A stretch of DNA of 64,000 nucleotides from Pseudomonas soli (GCF_900110655.1 NZ_FOEQ01000012.1:62001-126000); one strand, 5' to 3'; numbered from the stretch's first letter, positions 8,025-17,352 are shown. Notes: generated from the sequence alone by a model not told the origin. A program made the numbers and translations.

Positions 8025-9228
8025 CGACGGGTTTCACCACATCGAGCAAAGTGATCGGCAGGGCCTGGCGCCAGGTGTCGAAACTGCCCAGCGGCTGGGT
8101 GTGGGCGATATGGATACGGGTCAACTCGCCGCCATGCTGGTCGCGAAACTGCGCCAGGGCGACCTCGCTTTGCAGCGTGACGGCGTTGGCAACCAGGCGC
8201 CCGCCCGGCAGCAGGCGCTGCCAGCACAGGTCGAGCACGCCTTCGCGGGTGACGCCGCCGCCGATGAAGATCGCGTCCGGACGCTCCAGCCCGGCCAAGG
8301 CCTCGGGTGCCTTGCCGCGGATCAGTTGCAGGCCGGGCACCCCGAGGGTGTCGCGGTTGTGTTCGATGTAGCCCTGGCGGCCTTCGTCTGCCTCGATCGC
8401 AAGGGTGCGGCAGCTGGGATGGGCGCGCATCCATTCGATGCCGATGGAGCCGCAACCGGCGCCTACGTCCCACAGCAGTTCGCCCGGCTGCGGTGCCAGG
8501 CGGGCCAGGGTAATCGCTCGTACGTCGCGCTTGGTCAGCTGGCCGTCGTGACGGAAGGCGCTATCGGGCAGGCCGGCCACGCGAGGCAGGCGTGGGGTAT
8601 CAGGTGAGGCCTGGCATTCGATGGCGACCAGGTTGAGCAGGGCGATGTCGGTATGTGGCCAATCGTCGGCGGTGCCGCTCAGCGTTCGTTCCAGTGGGCC
8701 GCCGAGGTGTTCGAACACCTGGAGACGGCTGGGGCCGAAGCCACGTTCGCGCAACTGCGCGGCAATGGCCGCCGGGCTGCTTTCGTCGTTGCTCAACACC
8801 AGCAGGCGCATGCCGCTGTACAGGTGGGCATTGAGCGCCGCCAGCGGGCGGGCGACCACCGAGACCACCTGCACGTCCTGCAGCGGCCAACCCAGGCGGG
8901 CGGCGGCCAGGGCGCAGGAGGAGGGCATCGACAGCACCTGCAGTTCCTCGGCGGGCAGCTGGCGCGCCAGGCTGGCGCCGACGCCGTAGAACATCGGATC
9001 GCCGCTGGCCAATACGCATACCGGCTCACCGCGCAGGGCCAGGACCGGGGCCAGGGAGAAGGGGCTGGGCCAGTGCAGTTGCTCGGCGGTGACGCAGCGG
9101 GGCAACAGGGCCAGCTGGCGCGGGGCACCGATGATGCGCGTGGCTGCTAGCAGGGCGCGCCGGGCCTGTTTGCCCAGGCCGCTGAAGCCGTCTTCGCCGA
9201 TGCCTATTACTGTCAGCCAGGGAGCCAT
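8017..9228 (-). CDS. cobL: Precorrin-6Y C5,15-methyltransferase (decarboxylating) CobL
   Basis: 403 residues, a fusion of a CbiE-like tetrapyrrole methylase (about 1-205, starting PWLTVIGIGEDGFSGL) and a CbiT-like SAM methyltransferase/decarboxylase (about 230-403). The second domain carries the SAM motif LLWDVGAGCGSIGIEW. It methylates C5 and C15 and removes the C12 acetate carboxylate. The start at 9228 has an AGGA site six bases upstream; an in-frame extension to 9270 lacks one. First gene of the minus-strand cob operon, divergent from cobG across 111 bases. Confidence 0.94.
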   Translation of the reverse strand: MAPWLTVIGIGEDGFSGLGKQARRALLAATRIIGAPRQLALLPRCVTAEQLHWPSPFSLAPVLALRGEPVCVLASGDPMFYGVGASLARQLPAEELQVLSMPSSCALAAARLGWPLQDVQVVSVVARPLAALNAHLYSGMRLLVLSNDESSPAAIAAQLRERGFGPSRLQVFEHLGGPLERTLSGTADDWPHTDIALLNLVAIECQASPDTPRLPRVAGLPDSAFRHDGQLTKRDVRAITLARLAPQPGELLWDVGAGCGSIGIEWMRAHPSCRTLAIEADEGRQGYIEHNRDTLGVPGLQLIRGKAPEALAGLERPDAIFIGGGVTREGVLDLCWQRLLPGGRLVANAVTLQSEVALAQFRDQHGGELTRIHIAHTQPLGSFDTWRQALPITLLDVVKPVDA

Positions 9229-9339
9229 CTGTTCCTCGTACCGTTCATTGATCGCGGGGCGTTCGACCACCGGTTTTTCATGCCGCCGGACAAAGCAGGC
9301 ATAATACCGCGCCTTCTACACTGAAGCGCACTTTCACGA
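9229..9339. promoter_or_regulatory. Divergent cobL/cobG intergenic region
   Basis: This 111-base gap must hold the promoters for both cob operons. I see a possible -10 CATAAT (9299-9304, plus strand) but no convincing -35. It is too short for, and does not contain the conserved elements of, a full cobalamin riboswitch. Confidence 0.35.
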
Positions 9340-10665
9340 TTGCCGGATGCCCCCTTGACGCCGCCCCTGCCCCCCGAAGTTTCGCCCCGTCCCTCGGCCT
9401 GCCCGGGGTTGTGGCGTATCGTCGCCGCGCGCGATGGCGGCATCTGCCGGATCAAGCTGCCCGGTGGCCTGCTGCTGGCCGACCAGGCCGATGCCGTGGC
9501 CGACGCCGCCGAGCGTTTTGCCGGAGGCGTGATCGAGGCGACCAACCGGGCCAATCTGCAGATTCGCGGCATCGGTGATGATCACCGGGGCCTGGTCGAG
9601 CATCTGCTGGTTGCCGGGCTCGGCCCGCGTGACGCGGCCGGTGATGATGTGCGCAACCTCATGGTCAGCCCATTGGCCGGTCTCGATCCGGCCATGGTGT
9701 TCGACACCCGACCGTTGGCCGGGCAGGTTCTCGACCTGCTGGAAAGTACACCCAGGTTCCACAAGCTGTCGGCCAAGTTCGCCATGCAACTCGATGGCGG
9801 CGAAGCGCTGGCGATGCTCGAGCACGCCCATGATCTATGGCTGTCCGCGATGCAGCGCGAAGGTCGCATCTGGTTGCGGTTCGGGCTCGCCAGCAGCCTG
9901 TCGAATAGCCAGGTGCTGGGCGCGGTGCCGGTGGACCAGGGGCTGGCGTTGGTGCGTGCAGTGCTGGAGCGCTTCCTCGACCTGGCGACGCCCGAGCAGT
10001 CGCGCATGCGTCAATTGCTGCAGGTGTGCCCGGTGGAGCACTTCCTTGAAGGGCTGCCCCTGCAAATCGACACCTCATCGCTGGCTTGGCAGCGCCCGGC
10101 AACGACAAGTGCCTGGCTTGGCGTGCTGCCCCAGCGCCAGGGCGTGGCCCTGGGCGTCGCGCCACCCCTTGGTCGCCTGACTCCGGCCATGCTGCGCGGC
10201 GCCGCCCATGTCGTCCGCCAATGGGGCGATGGCAGCTTGCGCCTGACGCCTTGGCAGAGCCTGGTACTGACCAACCTGAACCCGACCCATGTGCAGCCTG
10301 CCCGCGAACACCTTGCGGCCCTGGGCCTGCTGTGCCACAGCGAGCACCCGCTGGCGCGGGTCGTCGCCTGCACTGGCTCCAGCGGCTGCGCCAAGGGCCA
10401 GGCCGACACCAAGGCCGATGCCGTGACCCTGGCCGGCTTGCTGCACCACGGCGCCCCAGGCAGCGTGCACCTGTCCGCCTGCCCACGTTCCTGCGCCATG
10501 GCCCACACGGCCCCGGCCACCCTGCTGGCCCGCGCCCCGGGCCGCTATGACCTTTACTTGCGCGATGCGCGCCAGCCGGGCTTCGGCAGGCTGCGCGGCG
10601 CCGACCTCACCCCAGAAGAAGCAGGCGCCATGCTCGACCTGCCGACGGAGCACCTTGATGATTGA
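9340..10665 (+). CDS. cobG: Precorrin-3B synthase CobG
   Basis: About 441 residues, related to sirohaem-type nitrite/sulphite reductases. Two ferredoxin-like half-domains are followed by a CTGSSGCAKG motif (about residue 345) and a later CPRSC motif (about 382); together these supply the Cys-x5-Cys and Cys-x3-Cys ligands of a 4Fe-4S cluster. CobG uses oxygen to hydroxylate C20 and form the gamma-lactone before ring contraction, marking the oxygen-dependent branch. The start is uncertain: TTG at 9340 has a weak ribosome site and TTG at 9355 is an alternative. It overlaps cobH by eight bases. Confidence 0.92.
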   Translation: MPDAPLTPPLPPEVSPRPSACPGLWRIVAARDGGICRIKLPGGLLLADQADAVADAAERFAGGVIEATNRANLQIRGIGDDHRGLVEHLLVAGLGPRDAAGDDVRNLMVSPLAGLDPAMVFDTRPLAGQVLDLLESTPRFHKLSAKFAMQLDGGEALAMLEHAHDLWLSAMQREGRIWLRFGLASSLSNSQVLGAVPVDQGLALVRAVLERFLDLATPEQSRMRQLLQVCPVEHFLEGLPLQIDTSSLAWQRPATTSAWLGVLPQRQGVALGVAPPLGRLTPAMLRGAAHVVRQWGDGSLRLTPWQSLVLTNLNPTHVQPAREHLAALGLLCHSEHPLARVVACTGSSGCAKGQADTKADAVTLAGLLHHGAPGSVHLSACPRSCAMAHTAPATLLARAPGRYDLYLRDARQPGFGRLRGADLTPEEAGAMLDLPTEHLDD

Positions 10666-11284
10666 CTACATCCGCGATGGTCAGGAGATCTATCGCAATT
10701 CCTTCCGCATCATCCGCGAGGAAGCCCGGCTCGAGCGGATCCCCGCCGATCTTGAAAAGCTCGCTGTGCGCGTGATCCATGCCTGCGGCATGGTCGAGGC
10801 CATCGATGGCCTGCAGTTTTCCGAAGGCGCCGGCACTGCCGGTCGCGAGGCCCTGGCCAAGGGCGCGCCGATCCTCTGCGACGCGCACATGGTCGCCGAA
10901 GGCATCACCCGCGCCCGTCTGCCGGCCAACAACCCGGTGATCTGCACCCTGCGCGACCCGAGCGTGCCGGACCTGGCCAAGGCCGAAGGCAACACCCGTT
11001 CCGCCGTGGCCCTGGGGCTGTGGCGTCCGCACCTGGAAGGCAGCGTGGTGGTGATTGGCAACGCGCCGACCGCGCTGTTCTACCTGCTGGAAATGCTCGA
11101 TGCCGGTGCACCGAAACCGGCGTTGATCCTCGGCTTCCCGGTCGGCTTCGTCGGCGCCGCCGAATCCAAGGCGATGCTCGCCGCCGACAGCCGCGGCGTG
11201 CCGTTCGTGATCATGCAGGGCCGCCTGGGCGGCAGCGCGATGGCCGCCGCGGCAGTCAACGCCCTGGCCACGGAGGTGGAATAA
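10658..11284 (+). CDS. cobH: Precorrin-8X methylmutase CobH
   Basis: 208 residues, the usual CobH/CbiC length. The catalytic histidine is H41 in RVIHACGMVEAID; a later GRLGGSAMAAAAVNAL stretch near the C-terminus is also family-typical. It moves the methyl group from C11 to C12 to give hydrogenobyrinate. The start at 10658 lies inside the end of cobG and the stop (TAA) shares one base with the ATG of cobI (TAATG), so the three genes are translationally coupled. Confidence 0.95.
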   Translation: MIDYIRDGQEIYRNSFRIIREEARLERIPADLEKLAVRVIHACGMVEAIDGLQFSEGAGTAGREALAKGAPILCDAHMVAEGITRARLPANNPVICTLRDPSVPDLAKAEGNTRSAVALGLWRPHLEGSVVVIGNAPTALFYLLEMLDAGAPKPALILGFPVGFVGAAESKAMLAADSRGVPFVIMQGRLGGSAMAAAAVNALATEVE

Positions 11285-12015
11285 TGCAGGCACGCGGACG
11301 ACTGCTGGGCCTGGGCGTGGGCCCAGGCGACCCTGAGCTGATCACGGTCAAGGCCTTGCGCCTGCTGCGCGAGGCTCCGGTGGTGGCGTACTTCGTCGCC
11401 AAGGGCAAGCGCGGCAATGCCTTCGGCATCATCGAAGCGCACCTGCAGGCCGAACAGACCCTGTTGCCGCTGGTGTACCCGGTGACCACCGAAGCGCTGC
11501 CCGCGCCGCTGTCCTATGAGCAGGTGATCAGCGACTTCTACGACGAAGCCAGCCTGCAGGTGGCCGAACACCTGGATGCCGGCCGTGACGTGGCGGTGAT
11601 CTGCGAGGGCGACCCGTTCTTCTACGGCTCCTACATGTATCTGCACGACCGCTTGGCCTCGCGCTACGAGGCCCAGGTGATCCCGGGCGTGTGCTCGATG
11701 CTCGGCGGCGCCTCGGTGCTCGGAGCGCCGCTGGTGTATCGCAACCAGACCCTCACCGTGCTTTCTGGCGTGTTGCCCCATGAGGAGCTCAAGCGCCGTC
11801 TGGCCGATGCCGACGCCGCAGTGATCATGAAACTGGGACGCAACTTCCCCAAGGTGCGCCTGGTGCTCGCCGAACTGGGCATGGATAGCCGTGCGCTGTA
11901 CGTGGAGCGGGCGACCATGGCCAACCAGAAGATCGTCGCGCTGGACGAGGTCGACCCACAGTCCTCGCCTTACTTCTCGCTGATCATCGTGCCGGGTGAG
12001 AAATGGCAGGGATGA
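11284..12015 (+). CDS. cobI: Precorrin-2 C20-methyltransferase CobI
   Basis: 243-residue tetrapyrrole (corrin/porphyrin) methylase. The N-terminal GLGVGPGDPELITVKALRLL and the VICEGDPFFYGSYMYL segment (about 103-118) form the SAM-binding cleft typical of CobI/CbiL. It adds the C20 methyl group to precorrin-2, the first committed step of the corrin branch. The gene is coupled to cobH upstream by one base and overlaps the following fusion gene. Confidence 0.94.
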   Translation: MQARGRLLGLGVGPGDPELITVKALRLLREAPVVAYFVAKGKRGNAFGIIEAHLQAEQTLLPLVYPVTTEALPAPLSYEQVISDFYDEASLQVAEHLDAGRDVAVICEGDPFFYGSYMYLHDRLASRYEAQVIPGVCSMLGGASVLGAPLVYRNQTLTVLSGVLPHEELKRRLADADAAVIMKLGRNFPKVRLVLAELGMDSRALYVERATMANQKIVALDEVDPQSSPYFSLIIVPGEKWQG

Positions 12016-13703
12016 ACAAGGCTCCGGCAATCGTCATTCTCGGCCCGGGCAGCCTGGCCACCGCGCGGCGTATCCAGGCTTGTTATCCACAGGCGCTGAT
12101 CCATGGCCTGGAAGGGCGCGTTGAAGGGGCCGACCGCTACTACGCAGCATTTGGCGACACCCTGCGGGCGCTGTACCAGCAGGACACGCCGATCATCGCC
12201 CTGTGCGCGGCGGGTATCGTCATTCGCACCCTGGCGCCGCTGTTGAGCGAAAAAGGCGTCGAGCCACCGGTACTGGTTGTGGCCGAGGACGGCAGCGCCG
12301 TGGTGCCGCTGCTCGGTGGCCTGGGTGGGGTCAATGTCATGGCCCGAGAGATTGGTGAGGCGCTGGGTGTGAGCGCGGCGATCACCACCAGTGGCGAACT
12401 GCGCTTTGGCACCTGCCTGCTCAACCCGCCCGAGGGTTACGCGCTGGGGGACCTGGAGCAGGGCAAGCGCTTCGTCTCCGACCTGCTGGCGGGCGAGACG
12501 GTGCGTGTCGAAGGCGACGCGCCGTGGCTCGAACACGCGCAGTTGCCCGCCAGTGACGAGGCGCAACGCACTATCCACGTGGGCAGCGCACTGCGTCCGG
12601 CCAGCCGGGACGAACTGCTGATCCATGCGCGTTGCGTGGTGGTGGCGGTCACGGCCGGTAGCGCCGACCTGGTGCACCAAATACGCGAGGAACTGCTGCG
12701 GGCGAACATCGCCGAGCCCGCGCTGGCCTGCCTGCTGGCGAGCGAAGCCGAGATGACGGAGCCGGCGCTGCACGAAGCTGCACAGGCACTGAATGTCGCA
12801 CTGCGCTTCGCCCCGGCTGCCGAAAGCCTGGAGCGGATGCTGGCTGATGCAGTGCCGCAAGCGCGGGTAGGTTCGGCCGTCGGGCTCGCCCACGCCGTTT
12901 GCCCGGCACCTGTCGACATCGACCGCGTTGGCCGGCGCCGTGGCCGCCTGGCCGTGATCGGCCTGGGCCCTGGTGCCGCCGAGCTGATGGTACCGGCGGT
13001 CAAGGCTGAGCTGGCGCGTGCGCAGGATGTGCTGGGTTACGAAACCTACGTGCGCATGGCCGGCCCCTTCCGCAACGATCAGGTGCTGCATTGCACCGAC
13101 AACCGCGAAGAGATGCAGCGCGCCCGCCATGCCTTCGAGCTGGCGGCGCAAGGGCGTTCGGTGGTGGTGGTGTCGTCGGGCGATCCGGGCGTGTTCGCCA
13201 TGGCTGCCGCAGTGCTCGAAGCGCTCCACGAATCCAGTGACCCGGCCTGGCAGCGCGTCGAGCTGGAGATCCTGCCCGGTGTCTCGGCCTCGCTGGCTAC
13301 CGCAGCCCAGGCAGGGGCGCCACTGGGCCACGACTTCTGCGTGATGTCGCTGTCCGACAACCTCAAGCCCTGGTCGATCATCGAGAAACGCCTCGACCTG
13401 GCGGCCCAGGCGGATCTGGTTCTGGCGTTCTACAACCCGATCTCCAAGTCCCGGCCGCATCAGCTGGGCGTGGCGCTGGAGCTGGTACGCCGCCATCGCG
13501 ACGCAGGCACCCCCGTGGTGCTGGGCCGTGATATCGGCCGGCCAGGGCAGACCCTGCGGGTGGTGACCTTGGGCGAACTGCTGCCGGAGATGGTCGACAT
13601 GCGCACCATGGTGCTGGTCGGCTCCTCGACCACCTGCACCTTCCCCCGTGCCGATGGCGGCCAGTGGGTGTACACGCCGCGCTGGTACCCCGCCAAGCCC
13701 TGA
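12003..13703 (+). CDS. cobJ: CbiG-CobJ fusion: precorrin-3B C17-methyltransferase with N-terminal CbiG domains
   Basis: 566 residues in two parts. Residues 1 to about 310 resemble CbiG, with the N-terminal ALCAAGIVIRTLAPLL motif, a variable middle and a CbiG-C/CobE-like part. Residues about 316-566 are a tetrapyrrole methylase (GRLAVIGLGPGAAELMVPAV, SSGDPGVFAMA, YNPISKSRPHQL) of the CobJ/CbiH family that methylates C17 and contracts the ring. CbiG opens the lactone in the oxygen-independent route, so the fusion brings both activities together. The start may be ATG 12003 or ATG 12012; the latter gives a four-base overlap with cobI. Similar fusions occur in other pseudomonads. Confidence 0.93.
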   Translation: MAGMNKAPAIVILGPGSLATARRIQACYPQALIHGLEGRVEGADRYYAAFGDTLRALYQQDTPIIALCAAGIVIRTLAPLLSEKGVEPPVLVVAEDGSAVVPLLGGLGGVNVMAREIGEALGVSAAITTSGELRFGTCLLNPPEGYALGDLEQGKRFVSDLLAGETVRVEGDAPWLEHAQLPASDEAQRTIHVGSALRPASRDELLIHARCVVVAVTAGSADLVHQIREELLRANIAEPALACLLASEAEMTEPALHEAAQALNVALRFAPAAESLERMLADAVPQARVGSAVGLAHAVCPAPVDIDRVGRRRGRLAVIGLGPGAAELMVPAVKAELARAQDVLGYETYVRMAGPFRNDQVLHCTDNREEMQRARHAFELAAQGRSVVVVSSGDPGVFAMAAAVLEALHESSDPAWQRVELEILPGVSASLATAAQAGAPLGHDFCVMSLSDNLKPWSIIEKRLDLAAQADLVLAFYNPISKSRPHQLGVALELVRRHRDAGTPVVLGRDIGRPGQTLRVVTLGELLPEMVDMRTMVLVGSSTTCTFPRADGGQWVYTPRWYPAKP

Positions 13704-13715
13704 GCGCAGCCGGGG

Positions 13716-14312
13716 TCAGGGCAGCAGGTAGCCCTTGATCCCGGTGAAGATGATCTGCGCCGCGAGGGCGCAGACGAACAGCCCCATCAGGCGGCTGACG
13801 ATCTGCAGACCCTGGTCGCCCAGGATCCGTTCGATACGGTGCGAGAGGTACAGCACCAGGCCCACGGTGAAGCTGGCCAGGGCGATGCTGACGATGGCCA
13901 GCAGCTTGTCGTCCCAGTGTGGCTGGCCCACGCCCATCACCAGCAGCGCGCCGATGGTGCCGGGGCCGACGGTGAGCGGAATGGTCAGCGGCACGATGGT
14001 CACGTCCTGCTGCACGTTGTCGGTCTGCACCGCCGACTTGCCCTGGGCCATGCCCAGCGCGGAGATGAACAGCACCGAGCCTGCGCCGATGCGGAAGGCG
14101 TCGGCGGTGATGCCGAATACCCCGAAGATCACCCGCCCGAACAGGTACAGCAGCACGCTGGCGACCAGCGTGGCAATGGCTACCCGCCAGGCCAGTTGCT
14201 TGCGCTCCTTGCTGGAGTGGCCGCGGGTCAGGCCGATGAAACATGAGAGCACGAAGAAGGGGCTGTAGAGCACGAGCATTTTCAGGTAGACGCTGAACAA
14301 CTCATGGAGCAT
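13716..14312 (-). CDS. MarC family integral membrane protein
   Basis: 198 residues with six predicted transmembrane helices and the family motif PLTIPLTVGPGTIGALL near residue 108. MarC/YhgN proteins are of uncertain function; the old link to multiple antibiotic resistance was not upheld. The start at 14312 (MLHELFSVYLK) is preferred because upstream in-frame sequence runs into the REP repeats. Convergent with cobJ, only 12 bases apart. Confidence 0.88.
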   Translation of the reverse strand: MLHELFSVYLKMLVLYSPFFVLSCFIGLTRGHSSKERKQLAWRVAIATLVASVLLYLFGRVIFGVFGITADAFRIGAGSVLFISALGMAQGKSAVQTDNVQQDVTIVPLTIPLTVGPGTIGALLVMGVGQPHWDDKLLAIVSIALASFTVGLVLYLSHRIERILGDQGLQIVSRLMGLFVCALAAQIIFTGIKGYLLP

Positions 14313-14359
14313 GGCGCTGGGTCCGCGACGGGAATGGGTGGCACCTGTATAGCACGGAA

Positions 14360-14448
14360 CCTGTAGGAGCGGCTTCAACCGCGATCACCCGCGAAGCGGG
14401 TGCAAGATTGTGTGGTGGTTGCCTCGCGGCTGAAGCCGCTGCTACAGG
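14360..14448. repeat. Inverted pair of REP-like elements
   Basis: Two 25-base arms at 14360-14384 and 14424-14448 are inverted copies that match at 23 of 25 positions; each has the core GGAGCGGCTTCA or GCAGCGGCTTCA. They lie between marC and retS, both minus strand. The right arm covers the retS stop codon (14442-14444). A small extra hairpin (CACCCGC/GCGGGTG) sits between them. Confidence 0.8.
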
Positions 14449-17216
14449 ATCTGCGTGGTGCCGTCGGACACCACCTGCCGCTGCCCCGCCCAGAACTGCA
14501 CCAGCTCGCGCAATTGCGACAGCTCCACCGGCTTGGCCATGTGCCCGTCCATGCCGGCCAGGCGCGCGCGTTCCTTGTGCTCGTTGAGGATATGCGCGGT
14601 CAATGCCACCACCGGGGTGCGCGGGCGCTGGTTGGCGGTCTCCCAGGCGCGCAGCTGCTGGGTGGCGGAGAAACCGTCGAGCACTGGCATCTCGCAGTCC
14701 ATCAGTACCAGGTCGTAGTGCTTGGCCTTCATCGCCTGCAGGGCCTCTTCGCCGTTGCTGGCGGTATCCGGCTCGAGGTTGAGCTTGCCGAGCATGCCGC
14801 GGATGACCTTGGTCGAGATGCTGTTGTCCTCGGCCACCAGGATGCGGAAGTCGCCGGGCAGGTCCAGCGGCACCGGGGTGCCGACCGGCAGCGGCGGCGC
14901 GGCCTGCTCGCGGCCGCGCAGGGCGAGTTCCTCGGCAAGGGTGGTCTTGAGCGTGTAGCCGGCCACCGGCTTGGCCAGGATGCGCTTGACCCCGGCGTTG
15001 CGGGCAATGATCTTGCTCGGCGCATTGCTGATACCGGTGAGCATCACCACCAGGATGTCGTGGTTCAGGCTCGGGTCTTCCTTGATCTTCGCCGCCAACT
15101 GCATGCCGGTCATGCCGGGCATGTTCTGGTCGAGCAGCACCGCGTCGAAGTAGTCGCGCAGGTGCGCCTTGGTGCGCAGCAAGGCCAGCGCCTCCTTGCC
15201 CGACGGCACCGCGCTGACGTTCATGCCCCAGGCGCTGCATTGCTGCACCAGCACCTTGCGGCAGGTGTCGTTGTCGTCCACCACCAGCACCCGGGCGTCG
15301 CGCAGCGGGCCGTCGAGGTCGGTGGGCGGCTGCTCCAGGCGCAGCGGGTCGAGCGGCAGGGTCAGCCACAGGGTGTTGCCCATGCTGGTGCTGGTCTTGA
15401 TGCCGAACTCGCCCTGCATCAGGCCGATCAGTTGCTTGGCGATCACCAGGCCCAGGTGGCCACCGAGCTTGTTGCTGGAGAGGAAGTGGCGGCTGTGCAG
15501 CTCGGCCTGCAGCAAGGCGTCGCGCTCGGCCGGCGGCATGGGCTCGCCGCTGTCCTGCACTGCGATGCGCAGGCGCGGGCTGTCGCCACGCTGGTCGAGG
15601 GCCACCACCAGCAGGATCTCGCCCTGGGTGGTGTTCTTCAGGGCGTTGTCCAGCAGGCTCGACAAGGCCTGGCGCAGGCGCGTCGGGTCGCCGCTGACCA
15701 CTCGCGGCACTTGTGGCTGGGTGAAGCTGATCAGCTCGATGTTCTGCTGTTCGGCCTTGGCCCGGAAGATGTTCAGGCAGTCCTCGATCAGGGCGTTGAG
15801 GTCGAACTGCACATCGTCCAGTTCGATCTGCCGCGACTCGAGCTTGGAGATGTCGAGGATTTCGTTGATCAGGGTGAGCAGTTCGTTGCCGGCGCTGTGG
15901 ATGGTCTGCACATAGTCGCGCTGCTTGACCGACAGCGGCGTGCCGAGCAGCAGCTCGGTCATGCCCAGCACGCCGTTCATGGGGGTGCGGATCTCATGGC
16001 TGATCTTGGCCAGGAACTCGGCCTTGGCGTTGATCTCGGCGTCGCTGGCGGCCAGGGCGCGGCTGGCGCGGAAGCGCTCCTCGCTGATCCGGCGCAGGCG
16101 CTCGCTGACCGCGAGGTTGAGCAGCAGGCCGCTGACCACGGTCAGCGCCATGAGGATGCACAACAACCAGGGCGTGGAGGTGCGGGTGAGGCCCAGCAGG
16201 GCCGGTAGCAGCACCAGGCCGCCGAGGTTGAACACCAGCATCGCCACGGCGAACAGGCGCGCCGGGCCGTAGCCCTTGTACCAGTGATAGCCGCTGACCA
16301 GCAGCATGCTCACGCTGCCCAGGGCGAGCAGGGCATAGGTCATCAGGTTCAGCGGCAGCGTATCGACGAACAGCAGCACCAGGCCGCTGACGGCGGCCAC
16401 CAGCATCTCCATGTGCAGCAGGCGGTTGAGCCGCGCCGAACTGCAGGGGGAGAAGAAATGCAGGGTGAAATACAATCCGGCCAGGCCAGCCAGTACCAGG
16501 GTCAGGTAGGCTGCCGGGGTCTGCGCGCTGTGCCACAGGTGCCACCAGGGGCCACTGAGGTTGAGCAGGATCAGCGCGCTGAGCAGCATCAGGCCGTGGT
16601 ACAGCGCCAGCACCAGCGTGGTGCTGGAGCGTGTGTAGCCGAAGCGGATCAGGTTGTGCAGGATCAGCATGGCCAGCCCCCCGAACAGCAGGCCGAACAG
16701 CAGCGACTGGCGCTGGTCGGCAGCAGCGTGGGCGGTGGTCTCGACAGTGATGGCCGGGCGCAGCTGGTGTTCGGAAACCAGCCGCAGGTAGATATCCAGC
16801 GGTTGGTTGCTGTGCGGCAGTGGCAGCACGTGGTCCCTGCCGCGCAGGGTCGGGCTCAGGCCATCACCCTGCCGGCCATGGTGCAGCTGGCGCAGCAGTT
16901 TGCCGCCTTCCAGGGCGTAGAGGTCCAGGCGTGACAGGTCGGGGGCGAAAATGCGTACCAGTTGTTCCTGGTCGCTCGGATCCAGGCGGTAGTGCAACCA
17001 CAGGGCCTGGTCGGGGAGGGCGGCATCCAGTTCTTCGAGGGCCAATGGGCTGAACTGGTTGCGGTAGCGTTCGGAGCGCACGTCGGACAGCTGCAGGTTG
17101 GCCTGTTCATCGAGCAGCGCCGACCAGCCCGCGGCCTGTTCGGCGTGTGCCGGGAGCAGGCAGAGCAGGGTCAGCAGGCTGACGATCAGGGCTATGGCAA
17201 TCCGAAGCCGACGCAC
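14442..17216 (-). CDS. retS: Hybrid sensor histidine kinase RetS
   Basis: 924 residues. Signal peptide 1-25; periplasmic 7TMR-DISM sensor domain about 30-160; seven-helix 7TM-DISM region about 172-370; HisKA with phospho-acceptor H407 (FLAKISHEIRTPMN); HATPase with N524 and a GHLGLVIAK box near 586; receiver 1 with D696 (VLLDQNMPG); receiver 2 with D840 (VLMDCEMPV). This is the layout of RetS, which in P. aeruginosa binds GacS and blocks the Gac/Rsm switch from motile to sessile growth. The retS-purD-purH-fis-dusB order matches the known RetS locus. The kinase looks intact by motif, although RetS acts largely by heterodimer formation. Confidence 0.92.
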   Translation of the reverse strand: MRRLRIAIALIVSLLTLLCLLPAHAEQAAGWSALLDEQANLQLSDVRSERYRNQFSPLALEELDAALPDQALWLHYRLDPSDQEQLVRIFAPDLSRLDLYALEGGKLLRQLHHGRQGDGLSPTLRGRDHVLPLPHSNQPLDIYLRLVSEHQLRPAITVETTAHAAADQRQSLLFGLLFGGLAMLILHNLIRFGYTRSSTTLVLALYHGLMLLSALILLNLSGPWWHLWHSAQTPAAYLTLVLAGLAGLYFTLHFFSPCSSARLNRLLHMEMLVAAVSGLVLLFVDTLPLNLMTYALLALGSVSMLLVSGYHWYKGYGPARLFAVAMLVFNLGGLVLLPALLGLTRTSTPWLLCILMALTVVSGLLLNLAVSERLRRISEERFRASRALAASDAEINAKAEFLAKISHEIRTPMNGVLGMTELLLGTPLSVKQRDYVQTIHSAGNELLTLINEILDISKLESRQIELDDVQFDLNALIEDCLNIFRAKAEQQNIELISFTQPQVPRVVSGDPTRLRQALSSLLDNALKNTTQGEILLVVALDQRGDSPRLRIAVQDSGEPMPPAERDALLQAELHSRHFLSSNKLGGHLGLVIAKQLIGLMQGEFGIKTSTSMGNTLWLTLPLDPLRLEQPPTDLDGPLRDARVLVVDDNDTCRKVLVQQCSAWGMNVSAVPSGKEALALLRTKAHLRDYFDAVLLDQNMPGMTGMQLAAKIKEDPSLNHDILVVMLTGISNAPSKIIARNAGVKRILAKPVAGYTLKTTLAEELALRGREQAAPPLPVGTPVPLDLPGDFRILVAEDNSISTKVIRGMLGKLNLEPDTASNGEEALQAMKAKHYDLVLMDCEMPVLDGFSATQQLRAWETANQRPRTPVVALTAHILNEHKERARLAGMDGHMAKPVELSQLRELVQFWAGQRQVVSDGTTQIL

Positions 17217-17279
17217 GACGAAATCCCTTCTTAGCTAATGTGCCGGATATCCACTATGCGCGGCGCGCCAAGGCGAAGG

Positions 17280-17300
17280 CAAGGCCCCGGCGGGGCCTTG
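17280..17300 (-). terminator. GC-rich hairpin after purD
   Basis: A near-perfect palindrome with CAAGGCCCCG and CGGGGCCTTG arms lies 53 bases past the purD stop. It has no T-run, so termination would have to be weak or Rho-assisted; it could instead be an mRNA 3-prime stabiliser. Confidence 0.35.
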
Positions 17301-17352
17301 ACGACGAGCCGAAGGCCGTGCGCCGGGAACGGCACGACCGTTGGCTGCACTT

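Noticed and set aside
9229..9339. Cobalamin riboswitch upstream of the cob operons
   Set aside because: The gap is only 111 bases and lacks the conserved B12-box pattern, so a standard riboswitch does not fit.
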